Shown one piece after another: positions 55,530 to 64,000 of a stretch of 64,000 bases of DNA; within the stretch, counting starts at the first letter, position 1; each line of letters begins with the position of its first letter. Position numbers and translations under genes: made by a program. The notes below the pieces were generated by a model. It saw only the letters and a program-made list of their open reading frames with translations, was not told the origin of the DNA and did not search any database. The DNA is from Pseudomonas sp. B21-056 (GTDB lineage Bacteria > Pseudomonadota > Gammaproteobacteria > Pseudomonadales > Pseudomonadaceae): contig NZ_CP087203.1 of assembly GCF_026016325.1 (NCBI RefSeq), positions 4,278,001-4,342,000 of the forward strand, given 5' to 3'.

Positions 55530-55620
55530 TGTGGGAGCGAGCCTGCTCGCGATGGCGGCGTGTCAGACACATTGAAGCTGGCTGATATACCGCCATCGCG
55601 AGCAGGCTCGCTCCCACAGG
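55530..55620. repeat. REP pair (inverted, fluorescens type)
   Basis: CTGTGGGAGCGAGCCTGCTC and its inverted copy are separated by about 40 bases, between apbE and the MHS transporter start. Confidence 0.93.
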
Positions 55621-55662
55621 TACTGCGTTTCCAACAAGATTTACCAGAGTGAGTACCTACAC

Positions 55663-56961
55663 ATGTCTTCCAACACGAGCAACGGCAAGGCGATTTTTCG
55701 CGTCGTCAGCGGCAACTTCCTGGAGATGTTCGACTTCATGGTCTATGGCTTCTACGCCACGGCCATCGCCAAGACGTTCTTCCCCACCGACAGTGCTTTC
55801 GCCTCGCTGATGCTGTCCCTGGCCACGTTCGGCGCCGGGTTCCTGATGCGCCCGCTGGGGGCGATCTTTCTCGGCGCCTACATCGACCGCCATGGTCGCC
55901 GCAAAGGCCTGATCATTACCCTGGCGATGATGGCCGCCGGCACCCTGCTGATCGCCTGTGTACCGGGCTACGCCACCCTGGGCGTGATGGCACCGCTGCT
56001 GGTGCTGCTGGGCCGGTTGCTGCAAGGCTTCTCCGCCGGGGTCGAACTCGGTGGGGTGTCGGTGTACCTGGCAGAAATCTCCACACCCGGACGCAAGGGC
56101 TTCTTTGTCAGTTGGCAGTCTGCCAGCCAGCAGGCCGCCGTGGTGTTCGCCGGTTTGCTGGGGGTTGGCCTCAATCATTGGCTGAGCCCGCAGGAAATGG
56201 GTGAGTGGGGCTGGCGTGTGCCGTTCCTGATCGGTTGCATGATCGTACCGGCGATCTTCGTGATCCGTCGCTCCCTGGAGGAAACGCCTGAGTTCCAGGC
56301 AAGAAAGCACCGCCCTACCCTGTCGGAAATCATCCGCTCCATCGGTCAGAACTTCGGCATCGTCCTGGCCGGCATGGCGCTGGTGGTGATGACCACGGTG
56401 TCGTTCTACCTGATCACTGCCTATACACCGACGTTCGGTAAGTCCGAGTTGAACCTGTCGGACCTGGATGCCTTGCTGGTGACGGTGTGCATCGGCCTGT
56501 CGAATTTCTTCTGGCTGCCGGTGATGGGAGCATTGTCCGACAAGGTCGGACGCAAACCCCTGCTGCTCGCCGCGACCCTCCTGGCAATCCTGACGGCCTA
56601 TCCGGCGCTGTCCTGGTTGGTGGCGAACCCCAGCTTCAGCCATTTGCTGATCGTCGAACTGTGGTTGTCGTTCCTGTATGGATCCTACAACGGCGCGATG
56701 GTGGTGGCCTTGACGGAAATCATGCCAGTGGAAGTGCGTACCACCGGGTTTTCCCTGGCCTACAGCCTGGCGACCGCAACCTTCGGCGGGTTTACTCCGG
56801 CGGCCTGTACTTACCTGATTCATGTGCTGGGCAACAAGGCCGCGCCAGGGATATGGCTCAGTGGTGCGGCGGTGTTAGGGCTGATTGCTACCCTGGTGTT
56901 GTTCAGAGGCAATCGTCATGAGCTGCGGACTGCGCAGGCTTCTGCAGTTAGCGGCGCCTGA
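55663..56961 (+). CDS. MHS-family MFS transporter (citrate/tricarballylate type)
   Basis: A 432-residue, 12-helix major-facilitator protein of the metabolite:H+ symporter (MHS) group. The N-terminus [20 protein letters not shown] and [19 protein letters not shown] loop are typical of CitA-like carriers, with [16 protein letters not shown] and [11 protein letters not shown] later. Ribosome site GAGTGAGTACC precedes the ATG. Substrate is a small carboxylate by family. It converges with the sulfatase-like gene, 19 bases apart. Confidence 0.89.
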   Translation: MSSNTSNGKAIFRVVSGNFLEMFDFMVYGFYATAIAKTFFPTDSAFASLMLSLATFGAGFLMRPLGAIFLGAYIDRHGRRKGLIITLAMMAAGTLLIACVPGYATLGVMAPLLVLLGRLLQGFSAGVELGGVSVYLAEISTPGRKGFFVSWQSASQQAAVVFAGLLGVGLNHWLSPQEMGEWGWRVPFLIGCMIVPAIFVIRRSLEETPEFQARKHRPTLSEIIRSIGQNFGIVLAGMALVVMTTVSFYLITAYTPTFGKSELNLSDLDALLVTVCIGLSNFFWLPVMGALSDKVGRKPLLLAATLLAILTAYPALSWLVANPSFSHLLIVELWLSFLYGSYNGAMVVALTEIMPVEVRTTGFSLAYSLATATFGGFTPAACTYLIHVLGNKAAPGIWLSGAAVLGLIATLVLFRGNRHELRTAQASAVSGA

Positions 56962-56980
56962 TCGACCTCTATCCCATAGG

Positions 56981-58678
56981 TCAATGCCCCGCCGCCATTT
57001 CAGCCTGGACCGGTTGCGGGGTCACGATGCTGTTCAGGTCGATGTGTTTCCAGGCCGGTTTGGCTCCCAGGCGCGCGTTGAAGCGGTAGTTGAAGGTGAA
57101 GTCGTCTTCGGTCGGTTGGTCCAGGGATCTTCCATACAGGGCTTCAACCCCTGCGCGGTCATAGCCCATCAACTGCAACAGGGTCGGGAAGATGTTGTAG
57201 TGGCTGGAGCGGTCCTTGTTCTGAGCCCAGGTCTTGCTCCAATCAAGGGTGTGCAGTTGACTGCCCTGGATCACCACCAACGGCACCAGCCCCTCCTCCT
57301 CCACCGGGTCCCCACCGCAGTGGGTATTGAGCCCCGGATTGCCACGCTCATGCAGGTCCTGGCCATGGTCGGAGGTGTAGATCAGCACGGCATTGCCCAG
57401 GGCCGCCTGGCTGAAGATCCGCCGGAAAAACTCGCCGACATTCCATAGCACCGTGTTCTGGTAGGCATTGCGATACAGCACCCAGTCGTCCTTCTGGCCA
57501 TTGAAACCGTCACGCCTGCCGGTGTCGGTCACCTCCTGATACTGCCCTCGCGGCAAGGCCGGACGGTAGCTCATGAAATCGTCGGGGTATTTATCGTGTA
57601 CCGGAAAATGCGCCCCCACCTTGTTGATAACCACCAGTTCCGCCTGGTCATCCCCCAGCAACTCGATCAACTTGTCCGCCGCCGCCATATCGCGGTCACG
57701 CACGCTGGTCTGGTCGAACTGGACAAACACATCGATGTCCTTTTTTTCCAGATCGGTCATCAGGTTCTGCAGATTGCCGCCCGTGCGCTGGGCGTCGATG
57801 TAGACAGTGCGCAAGCCCGCGCCCTTGGCGTATTGCCAGATCGAAGGCTGGGTGCTGTTGATGCGCATGTAGTCGGCGCGGGTGCCGCCATAACGCAGAG
57901 TGACGTTGGTGTCGGCGCTGCAATTGGCAATGGAAGCCGCATAGCCGTAATTGAAAATATCCACCCCGGACGGCGGTGTCTTGAGCCCGCTGCGCACCCC
58001 CGACGGCGTGTTGATATCCAGGTAATTGCCAGAGATGCTTTCGTCGATGATCAGTACGACGTCATGCCCGATCGGCGGAGTTTGCCGCACGATACGCACA
58101 GGTTCTCGAGGCCCGACAGTGTTGTGCAGGGACTCGTAAACGAACAGGTTCAGATAGGCCAACGGCGTGTACATCGCCGGTAGACCACGGGCGCCCTCGC
58201 CTGCCCGCACAAAGAGCACGCCGCTGAGCAACAGCACACCCAGCAGCGGCGCGGCAATGGGCAGATAGCCGGGCACGGGCATTCGCCGGCGAGGCTTGAG
58301 GCCAATCCCCAACAGCAGCAGCAACCCGGCGGCCACCGCGCGAATGATCACCTCGCGATACTGCCAGGCTGCCTCCTGGATAAAACCACCGGAGTACACC
58401 AGCGACACGAACTGGCTGTAGGTCAGGTAACTGTCGGTCACCCGGGCGTACACCTCGAAGAACACCGCCGACGCAAACATCGCCACTGCAAACAGATGCC
58501 GCACGAGGGCCTGGCGGATGTACGCGGTCATCCACAACGCCACCACCAACGCCACGAACATTGCGCCGAACAGCACCGTCGAAAAGCCAAAACCCAGGGC
58601 CGCCAGACGATCGAGGTAGTAGTCATACCCCCTGATCAAGTACAGCGCCAGCAGCAGTTCCTTGAGGTATCGGGCCAT
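56981..58678 (-). CDS. membrane sulfatase / phosphoethanolamine-transferase-like protein
   Basis: A 565-residue inner-membrane protein of the alkaline phosphatase superfamily, with about five helices in the first 170 residues and a periplasmic catalytic domain. Motifs: VVLIIDESISGNYLDI (metal-binding Glu/Asp), IANCSADTNVTLRYGG (nucleophile region, Thr candidate), KVGAHFPVHDKYP and IYTSDHGQDLHERG. It resembles EptA-type transferases only in outline, so the substrate is open. ATG 58678 has GAGAAAGAC; a longer frame adds 34 polar residues and is less likely. Confidence 0.82.
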   Translation of the reverse strand: MARYLKELLLALYLIRGYDYYLDRLAALGFGFSTVLFGAMFVALVVALWMTAYIRQALVRHLFAVAMFASAVFFEVYARVTDSYLTYSQFVSLVYSGGFIQEAAWQYREVIIRAVAAGLLLLLGIGLKPRRRMPVPGYLPIAAPLLGVLLLSGVLFVRAGEGARGLPAMYTPLAYLNLFVYESLHNTVGPREPVRIVRQTPPIGHDVVLIIDESISGNYLDINTPSGVRSGLKTPPSGVDIFNYGYAASIANCSADTNVTLRYGGTRADYMRINSTQPSIWQYAKGAGLRTVYIDAQRTGGNLQNLMTDLEKKDIDVFVQFDQTSVRDRDMAAADKLIELLGDDQAELVVINKVGAHFPVHDKYPDDFMSYRPALPRGQYQEVTDTGRRDGFNGQKDDWVLYRNAYQNTVLWNVGEFFRRIFSQAALGNAVLIYTSDHGQDLHERGNPGLNTHCGGDPVEEEGLVPLVVIQGSQLHTLDWSKTWAQNKDRSSHYNIFPTLLQLMGYDRAGVEALYGRSLDQPTEDDFTFNYRFNARLGAKPAWKHIDLNSIVTPQPVQAEMAAGH

Positions 58679-59056
58679 GTCTTTCTCGACGGGATCGCGA
58701 CGTAGAAGAGGAGTCTGTTTCTGGACACTAGCAGCGACTTTCCAAAGCGCAAGAAAGACCACGAGCGGAACACGCGTCAAAAAAAAGTTAGCTCAAAAAT
58801 GACACGAAACACTCCAAAAAATATGAAAAACCTATGGATCAATACCGTTCATCACTTTCTTTAAAACCCATTCAAGCCTTTAAAACCGGTACTTTCCCAA
58901 GACAGTCAATAACTTGATATCAAAAGGCCCGACTCTTTCTAGTTTTGCCAACAGTGACAACTGTCATTTTGCTGACACGCTTTTCTGAGGCTGCGCTATA
59001 CCCCCCTAAACAGTTTCATCCGAGTTACATAAAAACGATCTACGAGGCACGCCAGA
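58679..59056. promoter_or_regulatory. AT-rich 378-base divergent promoter region of the exopolysaccharide operon
   Basis: The middle (58780-58960) is strikingly AT-rich for this genome. Two palindromes are visible: TTGATATCAA (58914-58923) and TGACA-AC-TGTCA (58955-58966), the latter followed by another TGACA at about 58973. No confident sigma factor boxes are assigned. GAGGCACGCCAGA is the ribosome site of the operon's first gene. Confidence 0.55.
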
Positions 59057-60421
59057 ATGGACGTGAGCGTATTTGGGACGGGGTATGTCGGGCTGATCCA
59101 GGCGGCAGCGTTGGCCGACGTCGGGCACCGTGTGTTGTGCATCGACATCGACCCGAACAAGATCCGGCAACTGCAGCAAGCGGTCCCGCCGATCAGCGAA
59201 CCGGGGCTCTCCGGGTTGCTCGAAGACAACATCAAGGCCGGACGCCTGTCGTTCAGTTCCCAGGCCAGCGATGCGGTCAACCATGGCGAACTCATTTTCA
59301 TCGCCGTCGGCACCCCCTCCGACGAAGATGGCTCGGCAGACCTGAGCCATGTGCTGGCGGTGACCCGGCAGATCGCCGACTTCATGGACAGCGATCGCAC
59401 CCTGATCATCAAGTCCACCGTGCCGGTGGGCACCGCCGACAAGGTCGCCGAATGTGCCCGCCAGGCCCTGGCCCGGCGGGGCCTGAAAAGCCTGAATGTG
59501 CGGGTGGTGTCCAACCCCGAATTTCTCAAGGAAGGCAGCGCCCTGGCCGATTGCATGCGTCCGGACCGGATCATCGTCGGCACCGCCGACCCCCTCGCCC
59601 GCGACCAGATGAGCGAGCTCTACGCGCCCTTCTGCCGCAACCGCGAAAAACTGATGTTCATGGACAACCGCAGCGCCGAACTGACCAAGTACGCCGCCAA
59701 CGCCATGCTCGCCACCCGCATCAGTTTCATGAACGAACTGGCCAACCTCACCGAACGGTTGGGCGCCGACATCGAAGCAGTGCGCAAGGGCATCGGCTCG
59801 GACCCGCGCATCGGTTATCACTTCATCTATCCCGGCTGCGGCTTCGGCGGCTCGTGCTTCCCCAAGGACCTGCGGGCCCTGCTGCACACCGCCGAACAGA
59901 GCGGCATGCCGCTGCGCCTGCTGCGCAGCGTCACCGACGTCAACGACCGCCAGCGGCACATCCTGTTCGAGAAACTCGCCAAGCAGTTTCCCGATGGCCT
60001 GGCCGGCAAATCGATTGCCGTCTGGGGCCTGGCCTTCAAGCCCAACACCGACGACATGCGCGAAGCGCCCAGCCGCTACCTGATGGAAGCCCTGTGGCGC
60101 GAAGGCGCCCGGGTCCAGGCCTACGACCCGGAAGCCATGTCTGAATGCCGGCGACTCTACGGCTACCGCAAGGACCTGAACCTGTGCGCCACCCGTGACG
60201 ACACCCTGGAAGACGCCGACGCCCTGGTGATCTGCACCGAGTGGAAAAACTTCCGCGTGGTGGATTTCGACCTGCTGGCCAGCAAACTGCGCGCCCGGGT
60301 CATCATTGACGGGCGTAACCTGTACAACCCGGAACACCTGGCTGCCGCCGGCCTGCTGTATCGCGGCATCGGCCTTCGGCACGCCGTGCCGGACGGCTCG
60401 GCACCAGGAGCGCAAGCGTGA
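59057..60421 (+). CDS. ugd: UDP-glucose 6-dehydrogenase
   Basis: A 454-residue NAD enzyme oxidising UDP-glucose to UDP-glucuronate. NAD motif FGTGYVGLIQAAALADVGH (residues 6-24), IAVGTPSDEDGSADLS, KSTVPVGT, and catalytic Cys in GFGGSCFPKDLRAL (about 260). GDP-mannose dehydrogenase is an alternative, but the UDP-type is better supported by the neighbouring epimerase. First gene of the polysaccharide operon; its stop overlaps the next start. Confidence 0.93.
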   Translation: MDVSVFGTGYVGLIQAAALADVGHRVLCIDIDPNKIRQLQQAVPPISEPGLSGLLEDNIKAGRLSFSSQASDAVNHGELIFIAVGTPSDEDGSADLSHVLAVTRQIADFMDSDRTLIIKSTVPVGTADKVAECARQALARRGLKSLNVRVVSNPEFLKEGSALADCMRPDRIIVGTADPLARDQMSELYAPFCRNREKLMFMDNRSAELTKYAANAMLATRISFMNELANLTERLGADIEAVRKGIGSDPRIGYHFIYPGCGFGGSCFPKDLRALLHTAEQSGMPLRLLRSVTDVNDRQRHILFEKLAKQFPDGLAGKSIAVWGLAFKPNTDDMREAPSRYLMEALWREGARVQAYDPEAMSECRRLYGYRKDLNLCATRDDTLEDADALVICTEWKNFRVVDFDLLASKLRARVIIDGRNLYNPEHLAAAGLLYRGIGLRHAVPDGSAPGAQA

Positions 60422-61488
60422 ATATCCTGGTGACCGGCGCGGCCGGCTTCATCGGCGCCCACTGCGTGCTGCGCCTGCTGTGCGACGGTCATCGCGTGTG
60501 CGGGCTGGACAATTTCAACGACTACTACGACCCCCGGCTCAAGCATGACCGCATCGCTTGGGTGAAGGGTCAGGCCGGCGATTTCCCCCTGGCACGGCTG
60601 GACCTGACCGACGCCTGCGCCATCGATGAGCTGTTCCAGGCGAAGCGTCCCGACGTGGTGATCCACCTCGCCGCACAGGCCGGTGTGCGCTACTCCCTGG
60701 AAAACCCACGGGCCTACGTCGACAGCAACCTCAGCGGATTCCTGAACATCCTCGAAAGCTGCCGCCGTCATCCGGTCAAGCACTTGATCTACGCCTCTTC
60801 CAGCTCGGTGTATGGCGCCAACTCGCGCACGCCTTATTCAGAGCAGGACAACGTCGACCATCCACTGTCGCTGTACGCGGCCAGCAAAAAAGCCAACGAA
60901 CTGATGGCCCACAGCTACAGCCACCTGTTCGGCATCCCTTGCACCGGCCTGCGCTTTTTTACCGTGTATGGCCCTTGGGGCCGGCCGGACATGTCGCCGA
61001 TCCAGTTCGCCCGCGCCATCGCCGAAGGCCGGGTGCTGCGGTTGTTCAACCATGGCGAGCACCAGCGTGATTTCACCTACATCGACGACATCGTCGAAAG
61101 CATCGTCCGGCTGATCGAACGTCCGCCCCAAGGCACACCCGCGCAGAACCTGGAACCATCAGACCCGTCCACCAGCCACGCGCCCTGGCGCATCTACAAC
61201 ATCGGCGGGCAGCACCCGGTGGCCCTGCGGACCTACGTCGCGCTGTTGGAAAAACACCTGGGGCAAGCCGCCCGTATCGAGCTGCTGCCCCTGCAACCGG
61301 GGGATGTGCTCAACACCTGCGCCGATGCCAGCGACCTGGCACGGGCCACCGGTTTCCGGCCACGCATCGAACTGGACGAAGGGCTGGGCCGCTTCGTCGA
61401 CTGGTTCCTCGATTACTACGCACTGCCTGGAACCCAACCGCCGCTCGCGGCTGAACGTGCAGTCGAAACCCAGCGGAGAAGTCTATGA
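60418..61488 (+). CDS. NAD-dependent epimerase (UDP-glucuronate 4-epimerase type)
   Basis: A 356-residue extended SDR. TGAAGFIGAHCVLRLL is the NAD site, then SSSSVYGANSRTPYSE and catalytic YAASKKANELMAHSYSHLFG. The GLDNFNDYYDPRLKHDR and FFTVYGPWGRPDM stretches match UDP-GlcA 4-epimerases, which yield UDP-galacturonate. It opens with GTG at 60418, overlapping ugd by 4 bases, so the operon should make galacturonate for polymer. Confidence 0.91.
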   Translation: MNILVTGAAGFIGAHCVLRLLCDGHRVCGLDNFNDYYDPRLKHDRIAWVKGQAGDFPLARLDLTDACAIDELFQAKRPDVVIHLAAQAGVRYSLENPRAYVDSNLSGFLNILESCRRHPVKHLIYASSSSVYGANSRTPYSEQDNVDHPLSLYAASKKANELMAHSYSHLFGIPCTGLRFFTVYGPWGRPDMSPIQFARAIAEGRVLRLFNHGEHQRDFTYIDDIVESIVRLIERPPQGTPAQNLEPSDPSTSHAPWRIYNIGGQHPVALRTYVALLEKHLGQAARIELLPLQPGDVLNTCADASDLARATGFRPRIELDEGLGRFVDWFLDYYALPGTQPPLAAERAVETQRRSL

Positions 61489-62231
61489 CCCGACATGAAC
61501 ACCGCATACCGATCAGCGCCCCCGGACGCGACAAACGTGTCGACCCCGACCACCGCAGGCGCCTCGACGCCGCCATCCACCGGCAGGGCCGGGGCTGGTT
61601 GACCGGCCGCGACGGCGGTCGCCCGTGGACCGTCTCGCGCACCAACCGGGTAGTCGCCTGCCTCGGCGCCTTGGCTCTTCTGATGCTGCTCTGCCCGCTG
61701 CTGCTGGGCCTGGCCGTGCTGGTCAAGTTCTCCAGCCCCGGCCCGGTGCTGTTCGTGCAGAAGCGCACCGGCTACCGCGGCCGTGTCTTCGGCATGTACA
61801 AGTTTCGCACCATGGTCGCCGATGCCGAGGCCCTCAAGGAGTCGCTGCGCCACCTCAACAAGCATGGCGCCGACGCCATCGACTTCAAGATCGACAACGA
61901 CCCGCGCATCACCCCCATTGGCCGGTTCCTGCGACGCAGCAGCCTCGACGAACTGCCGAACCTGATCAATGTGGTGACCGGCGACATGCGCCTGGTGGGC
62001 CCACGGCCGACCTCGTTCAACGCCTATCGCTACAAGGACAACCATCTTGTGCGCCTGAGCATCTACCCCGGCCTGACCGGCCTTTGGCAGATCTCCGGGC
62101 GCAGCAATATCGACTTCGACCAGCGCGTGGAACTGGACCTCAGCTACATCGCCGAGCAGAGCCTGTTGTTGGATTTGAAGATCCTGATGATTACCCCCTT
62201 CAAAGTTTTCAGCGGCCACGGAGCGAGTTAA
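61485..62231 (+). CDS. priming undecaprenyl-phosphate sugar-phosphate transferase
   Basis: A 248-residue membrane enzyme of the WbaP/ExoY bacterial sugar transferase family that starts polymer assembly on undecaprenyl phosphate. One membrane helix at about 58-80; catalytic region KRTGYRGRVFGMYKFRTMVAD, RRSSLDELPNLINVVTGDMRLVGPRP and YPGLTGLWQISGRSNIDF. ATG 61485 overlaps the epimerase stop (ATGA). The sugar added is unknown. Confidence 0.92.
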   Translation: MTRHEHRIPISAPGRDKRVDPDHRRRLDAAIHRQGRGWLTGRDGGRPWTVSRTNRVVACLGALALLMLLCPLLLGLAVLVKFSSPGPVLFVQKRTGYRGRVFGMYKFRTMVADAEALKESLRHLNKHGADAIDFKIDNDPRITPIGRFLRRSSLDELPNLINVVTGDMRLVGPRPTSFNAYRYKDNHLVRLSIYPGLTGLWQISGRSNIDFDQRVELDLSYIAEQSLLLDLKILMITPFKVFSGHGAS

Positions 62232-62876
62232 ATGGACGGTTCAACGAATATCCTGAGCATCGCAAGCCCGAGCGAGACCAACCTGACCTCGACCGTGCTC
62301 GACCCTTCCCTGCGGATCCTGCTTCTGACGTCCGCCAACACCGGCACCGGGACCAGCACCAGCGCCATGGCACTGGCCGCTCAACTGGCGCAGATGAGCA
62401 GCGGCCGCGTATTGCTGGTGGATGCCAGCCAGTCGCCACGCAACCTCACCCAGCAACTGGGGCTGCACAAGGAGCGCGGCTTCAGCGACCTGCTGTTCAA
62501 CCACCTCACGCCGCCCCTGTTGCAGGACTGCGTGGTGCAAACCTCCAGCCTGCCCTTCGACGTCCTGCCCATCGGCCGCCTGGGGCGCAATGCCGAACGG
62601 CTCAATCCCGAACAGCTGCGACATCTGTTCAGGCACCTGGCCGCGCAGTACCGCTTCGTGGTGATCGACGCCGACGCCGTGTATACGGCCTCCGACACTC
62701 TGGTCATGAGCGCCCAGGTGGATGGCGTGGTGCTGGTGGTACGCGGCGAGGACACCCGCTGGGAAGTGGCCCAGGCCACCCGCCAGCGCCTGGCCCAGGC
62801 CGGCGCGAAAGTGGTGGGCAGCGTGTTCAACCGGCGCAAGTACTACATGCCCAAATGGCTCTACAACAACCTGTAA
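62232..62876 (+). CDS. degenerate BY-kinase/CpsD-like ATPase of polysaccharide operon
   Basis: A 214-residue protein with the fold of Wzc/CpsD-type tyrosine autokinase ATPase domains: Walker-A-like ANTGTGTSTS (residues 35-44), RVLLVDASQSPRNLT (Walker A' Asp region) and VVIDADAVYTASDTL. The usual Lys of GxGK[ST] is Thr41, so ATP hydrolysis is probably lost. The C-terminus has Tyr residues (KYYMPKWLYNNL) but no long Tyr cluster. It lies between the priming transferase and the export lipoprotein, as in co-polymerase-partner genes. Confidence 0.82.
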   Translation: MDGSTNILSIASPSETNLTSTVLDPSLRILLLTSANTGTGTSTSAMALAAQLAQMSSGRVLLVDASQSPRNLTQQLGLHKERGFSDLLFNHLTPPLLQDCVVQTSSLPFDVLPIGRLGRNAERLNPEQLRHLFRHLAAQYRFVVIDADAVYTASDTLVMSAQVDGVVLVVRGEDTRWEVAQATRQRLAQAGAKVVGSVFNRRKYYMPKWLYNNL

Positions 62877-62896
62877 GCGTGCAGAAGGATGACGAG

Positions 62897-63922
62897 ATGA
62901 ACGCCAAGATGCTTGTCCTGCTGTTGCTGCCGCTTGCCGGCTGCTCCAGCACCAGCGATACCCGCTCGATGCCGGTGCAGATCCTCACGGCCACGCCGGC
63001 CAACGCCCAGGCCACCGACATGCCCAAGGTCGAACAGACCCTGCGGCCCCAGGATGTGCTCGATGTGATCTTTCACATCGGCACCACCAGTCCCCAGGCT
63101 TATCGCGTGCAGCCGGGCGACCAGGTGGCCCTGAACTTCACCGCCGCCAGCCAACTCAACGGCACGCAACTGGTCATGCCCGACGGCAGCATCGAACTGC
63201 CGGGGGCCAATACGTCGGTGAAAGTCGCCGGCATGACCACCGACGAAGCGCGCCTGGCGGTACAACGGGCCTACGACCAGAAAATGCTGTTCCAGCCCAA
63301 TCGCAACCAGTTGACGGTGCTGGTGACCAGCCCGCTGTCCGGCGAGACGAACCTGCGCAACACCCTGGCCCACCCGGCCACCGGCATGAGCCGGGAAATC
63401 ATCGTGGGTCGGGATGGCTACGCCAGCTTCCCGGAAATCGGCTCGGTGCCGTTGCAAGGGATGACCGTCACCCAGTTGGAGACCTTCCTCAACGAGCGCT
63501 ACGCCCAGTTGCCCGGCCACATGACCGTGGACGTGCTGCTCAAGTCCACCGCCGGTAATGAAATCTATGTCCTCGGTGAAGTGGCCCAGCCCGGTTCCTA
63601 CCCGATCCGCCGGCCGATCTCGGTGCTTGAGGCACTGACCCTGGCCCGGGGCACGAACGTCAAGGCAAGGCTCGACTCGGTGGTGATCATGCGTCGCAAC
63701 GGCAATCAGGTCGAAGCCCGTCACTACGACGTGGAAAAAGCCCTGAATGGCGATGCCTCGCAAATTGCCTACCTGCAGCCGGAAGACATGCTCTTCGTGC
63801 CCAAGACCAAGCTTGCCAGCGCCGGCGAACTCGCCAGGCAACTGGCTGACGTGGTGCTGTTCCAGGGCGTGGGGGTCAGCTTCGGCTACCGCCTCGACAA
63901 CAAAAGCAGCAACAGCAACTGA
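62897..63922 (+). CDS. Wza-like polysaccharide export lipoprotein
   Basis: A 341-residue outer-membrane export protein of the Wza/PES family: lipobox LPLAGC (Cys at about 17), PES domain from about 55 (YRVQPGDQVALNFTAASQLN, LVMPDGSIELPG), and SLBB domains (YVLGEVAQPGSYPIRRPISV). ATG 62897 has AAGGATGACGAG. A much longer frame reading back to 61625 is an artefact overlapping two other genes. It follows the ATPase gene by 20 bases. Confidence 0.92.
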   Translation: MNAKMLVLLLLPLAGCSSTSDTRSMPVQILTATPANAQATDMPKVEQTLRPQDVLDVIFHIGTTSPQAYRVQPGDQVALNFTAASQLNGTQLVMPDGSIELPGANTSVKVAGMTTDEARLAVQRAYDQKMLFQPNRNQLTVLVTSPLSGETNLRNTLAHPATGMSREIIVGRDGYASFPEIGSVPLQGMTVTQLETFLNERYAQLPGHMTVDVLLKSTAGNEIYVLGEVAQPGSYPIRRPISVLEALTLARGTNVKARLDSVVIMRRNGNQVEARHYDVEKALNGDASQIAYLQPEDMLFVPKTKLASAGELARQLADVVLFQGVGVSFGYRLDNKSSNSN

Positions 63923-63937
63923 GCCGGGTGATCGATC

Positions 63938-64000
63938 ATGAATCCCAAGGAAAACTATCTTCATGAGTTCTTCAGGATCTTCTTCGCCAACAAGCAGTGG
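63938..64000 (+). CDS. start of a probable Wzz/GumC chain-length protein (partial)
   Basis: The ATG at 63938 opens a frame that runs off the window after 21 codons (MNPKENYLHEFFRIFFANKQ). It follows the export lipoprotein by 15 bases, and its aromatic, amphipathic N-terminus is like the first segment of polysaccharide co-polymerases, which usually sit here. Only this much can be seen. Confidence 0.6.
   Translation, partial: MNPKENYLHEFFRIFFANKQW

Noticed and set aside
59006..60415. 469-codon minus-strand frame opposite ugd
   Set aside because: Antisense shadow; ugd has all catalytic motifs.
61625..63922. 765-codon open frame on the plus strand
   Set aside because: Only the last 341 codons (from 62897) encode the Wza-like protein; the rest is the wrong frame across the transferase and ATPase genes.

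Overview
The window looks like chromosomal DNA of a Pseudomonas of the P. fluorescens group. Three things support this. Codon use is GC-rich. Several copies of the classic fluorescens-group REP palindrome (core GTGGGAGCGAGCCTGCTCGC) sit between genes. Two gene blocks keep the order I remember from P. aeruginosa: dusA / tal / rssC-rssB / mlaA, and lolC-lolD-lolE / PilZ protein / ugpQ / sthA / apbE. I see no rRNA, tRNA, CRISPR array, transposase or phage integrase. The sequence starts and ends inside a chromosome; the last gene is cut by the window edge.

Layout. 0.1-7.8 kb: NCS2 xanthine/urate-type permease, arylamine N-acetyltransferase, exonuclease III and two membrane c-di-GMP enzymes (CHASE4-PAS-GGDEF-EAL and a periplasmic-sensor-GGDEF), all on the minus strand. 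8.2-11.3 kb: chromate transporter, an ArsN2-type acetyltransferase that overlaps it tail to tail, and an MscS channel. 11.4-13.1 kb: a HigB2/HigA2 toxin-antitoxin pair, REP DNA and two unknown genes. 13.4-17.3 kb: a tandem-domain Asp/Glu racemase, a dicarboxylate/amino-acid symporter and a divergent LysR regulator. 17.5-30.6 kb is accessory metabolism: an NTF2-like/QorB-like/WYL-regulator set, an acetoacetate decarboxylase-DJ-1-cupin cluster, an imine-reductase-like enzyme, an AraC regulator, a small membrane protein fused by translation to an NCS1 permease, a FlxA-like protein, two SDRs, LysR and HxlR regulators, and an exported isochorismatase-like hydrolase.

30.7-38.4 kb is the most unusual part. 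It holds a radical-SAM/partner DNA-repair pair behind a LexA-type box, then a tight four-gene operon yhfG-fic-spfh-spfh, a WG-repeat lipoprotein, an exported unknown protein and a ParD/ParE pair. 38.5-48 kb is core genome: dusA, tal, rssBC, mlaA, a HAD-like pseudoenzyme, a DUF4404 protein, queF and the copRS-type two-component system. 48-55.5 kb holds lolCDE, a PilZ protein, ugpQ, sthA and apbE. 55.6-58.7 kb holds an MHS-family transporter and a membrane sulfatase/phosphoethanolamine-transferase-like protein. 59-64 kb opens an exopolysaccharide operon: ugd, UDP-glucuronate epimerase, priming sugar-phosphate transferase, a degenerate BY-kinase-like ATPase, a Wza-like export lipoprotein and the start of a probable Wzz/GumC co-polymerase.

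Best leads for something undescribed: (1) the yhfG-fic-spfh-spfh operon; (2) the SOS-box-controlled radical-SAM pair; (3) a 17-base motif repeated in front of three unlinked transcription units around the AraC regulator, which suggests a small catabolic regulon for a nitrogenous compound. All functions are read from sequence motifs recalled from memory; no database search was run.
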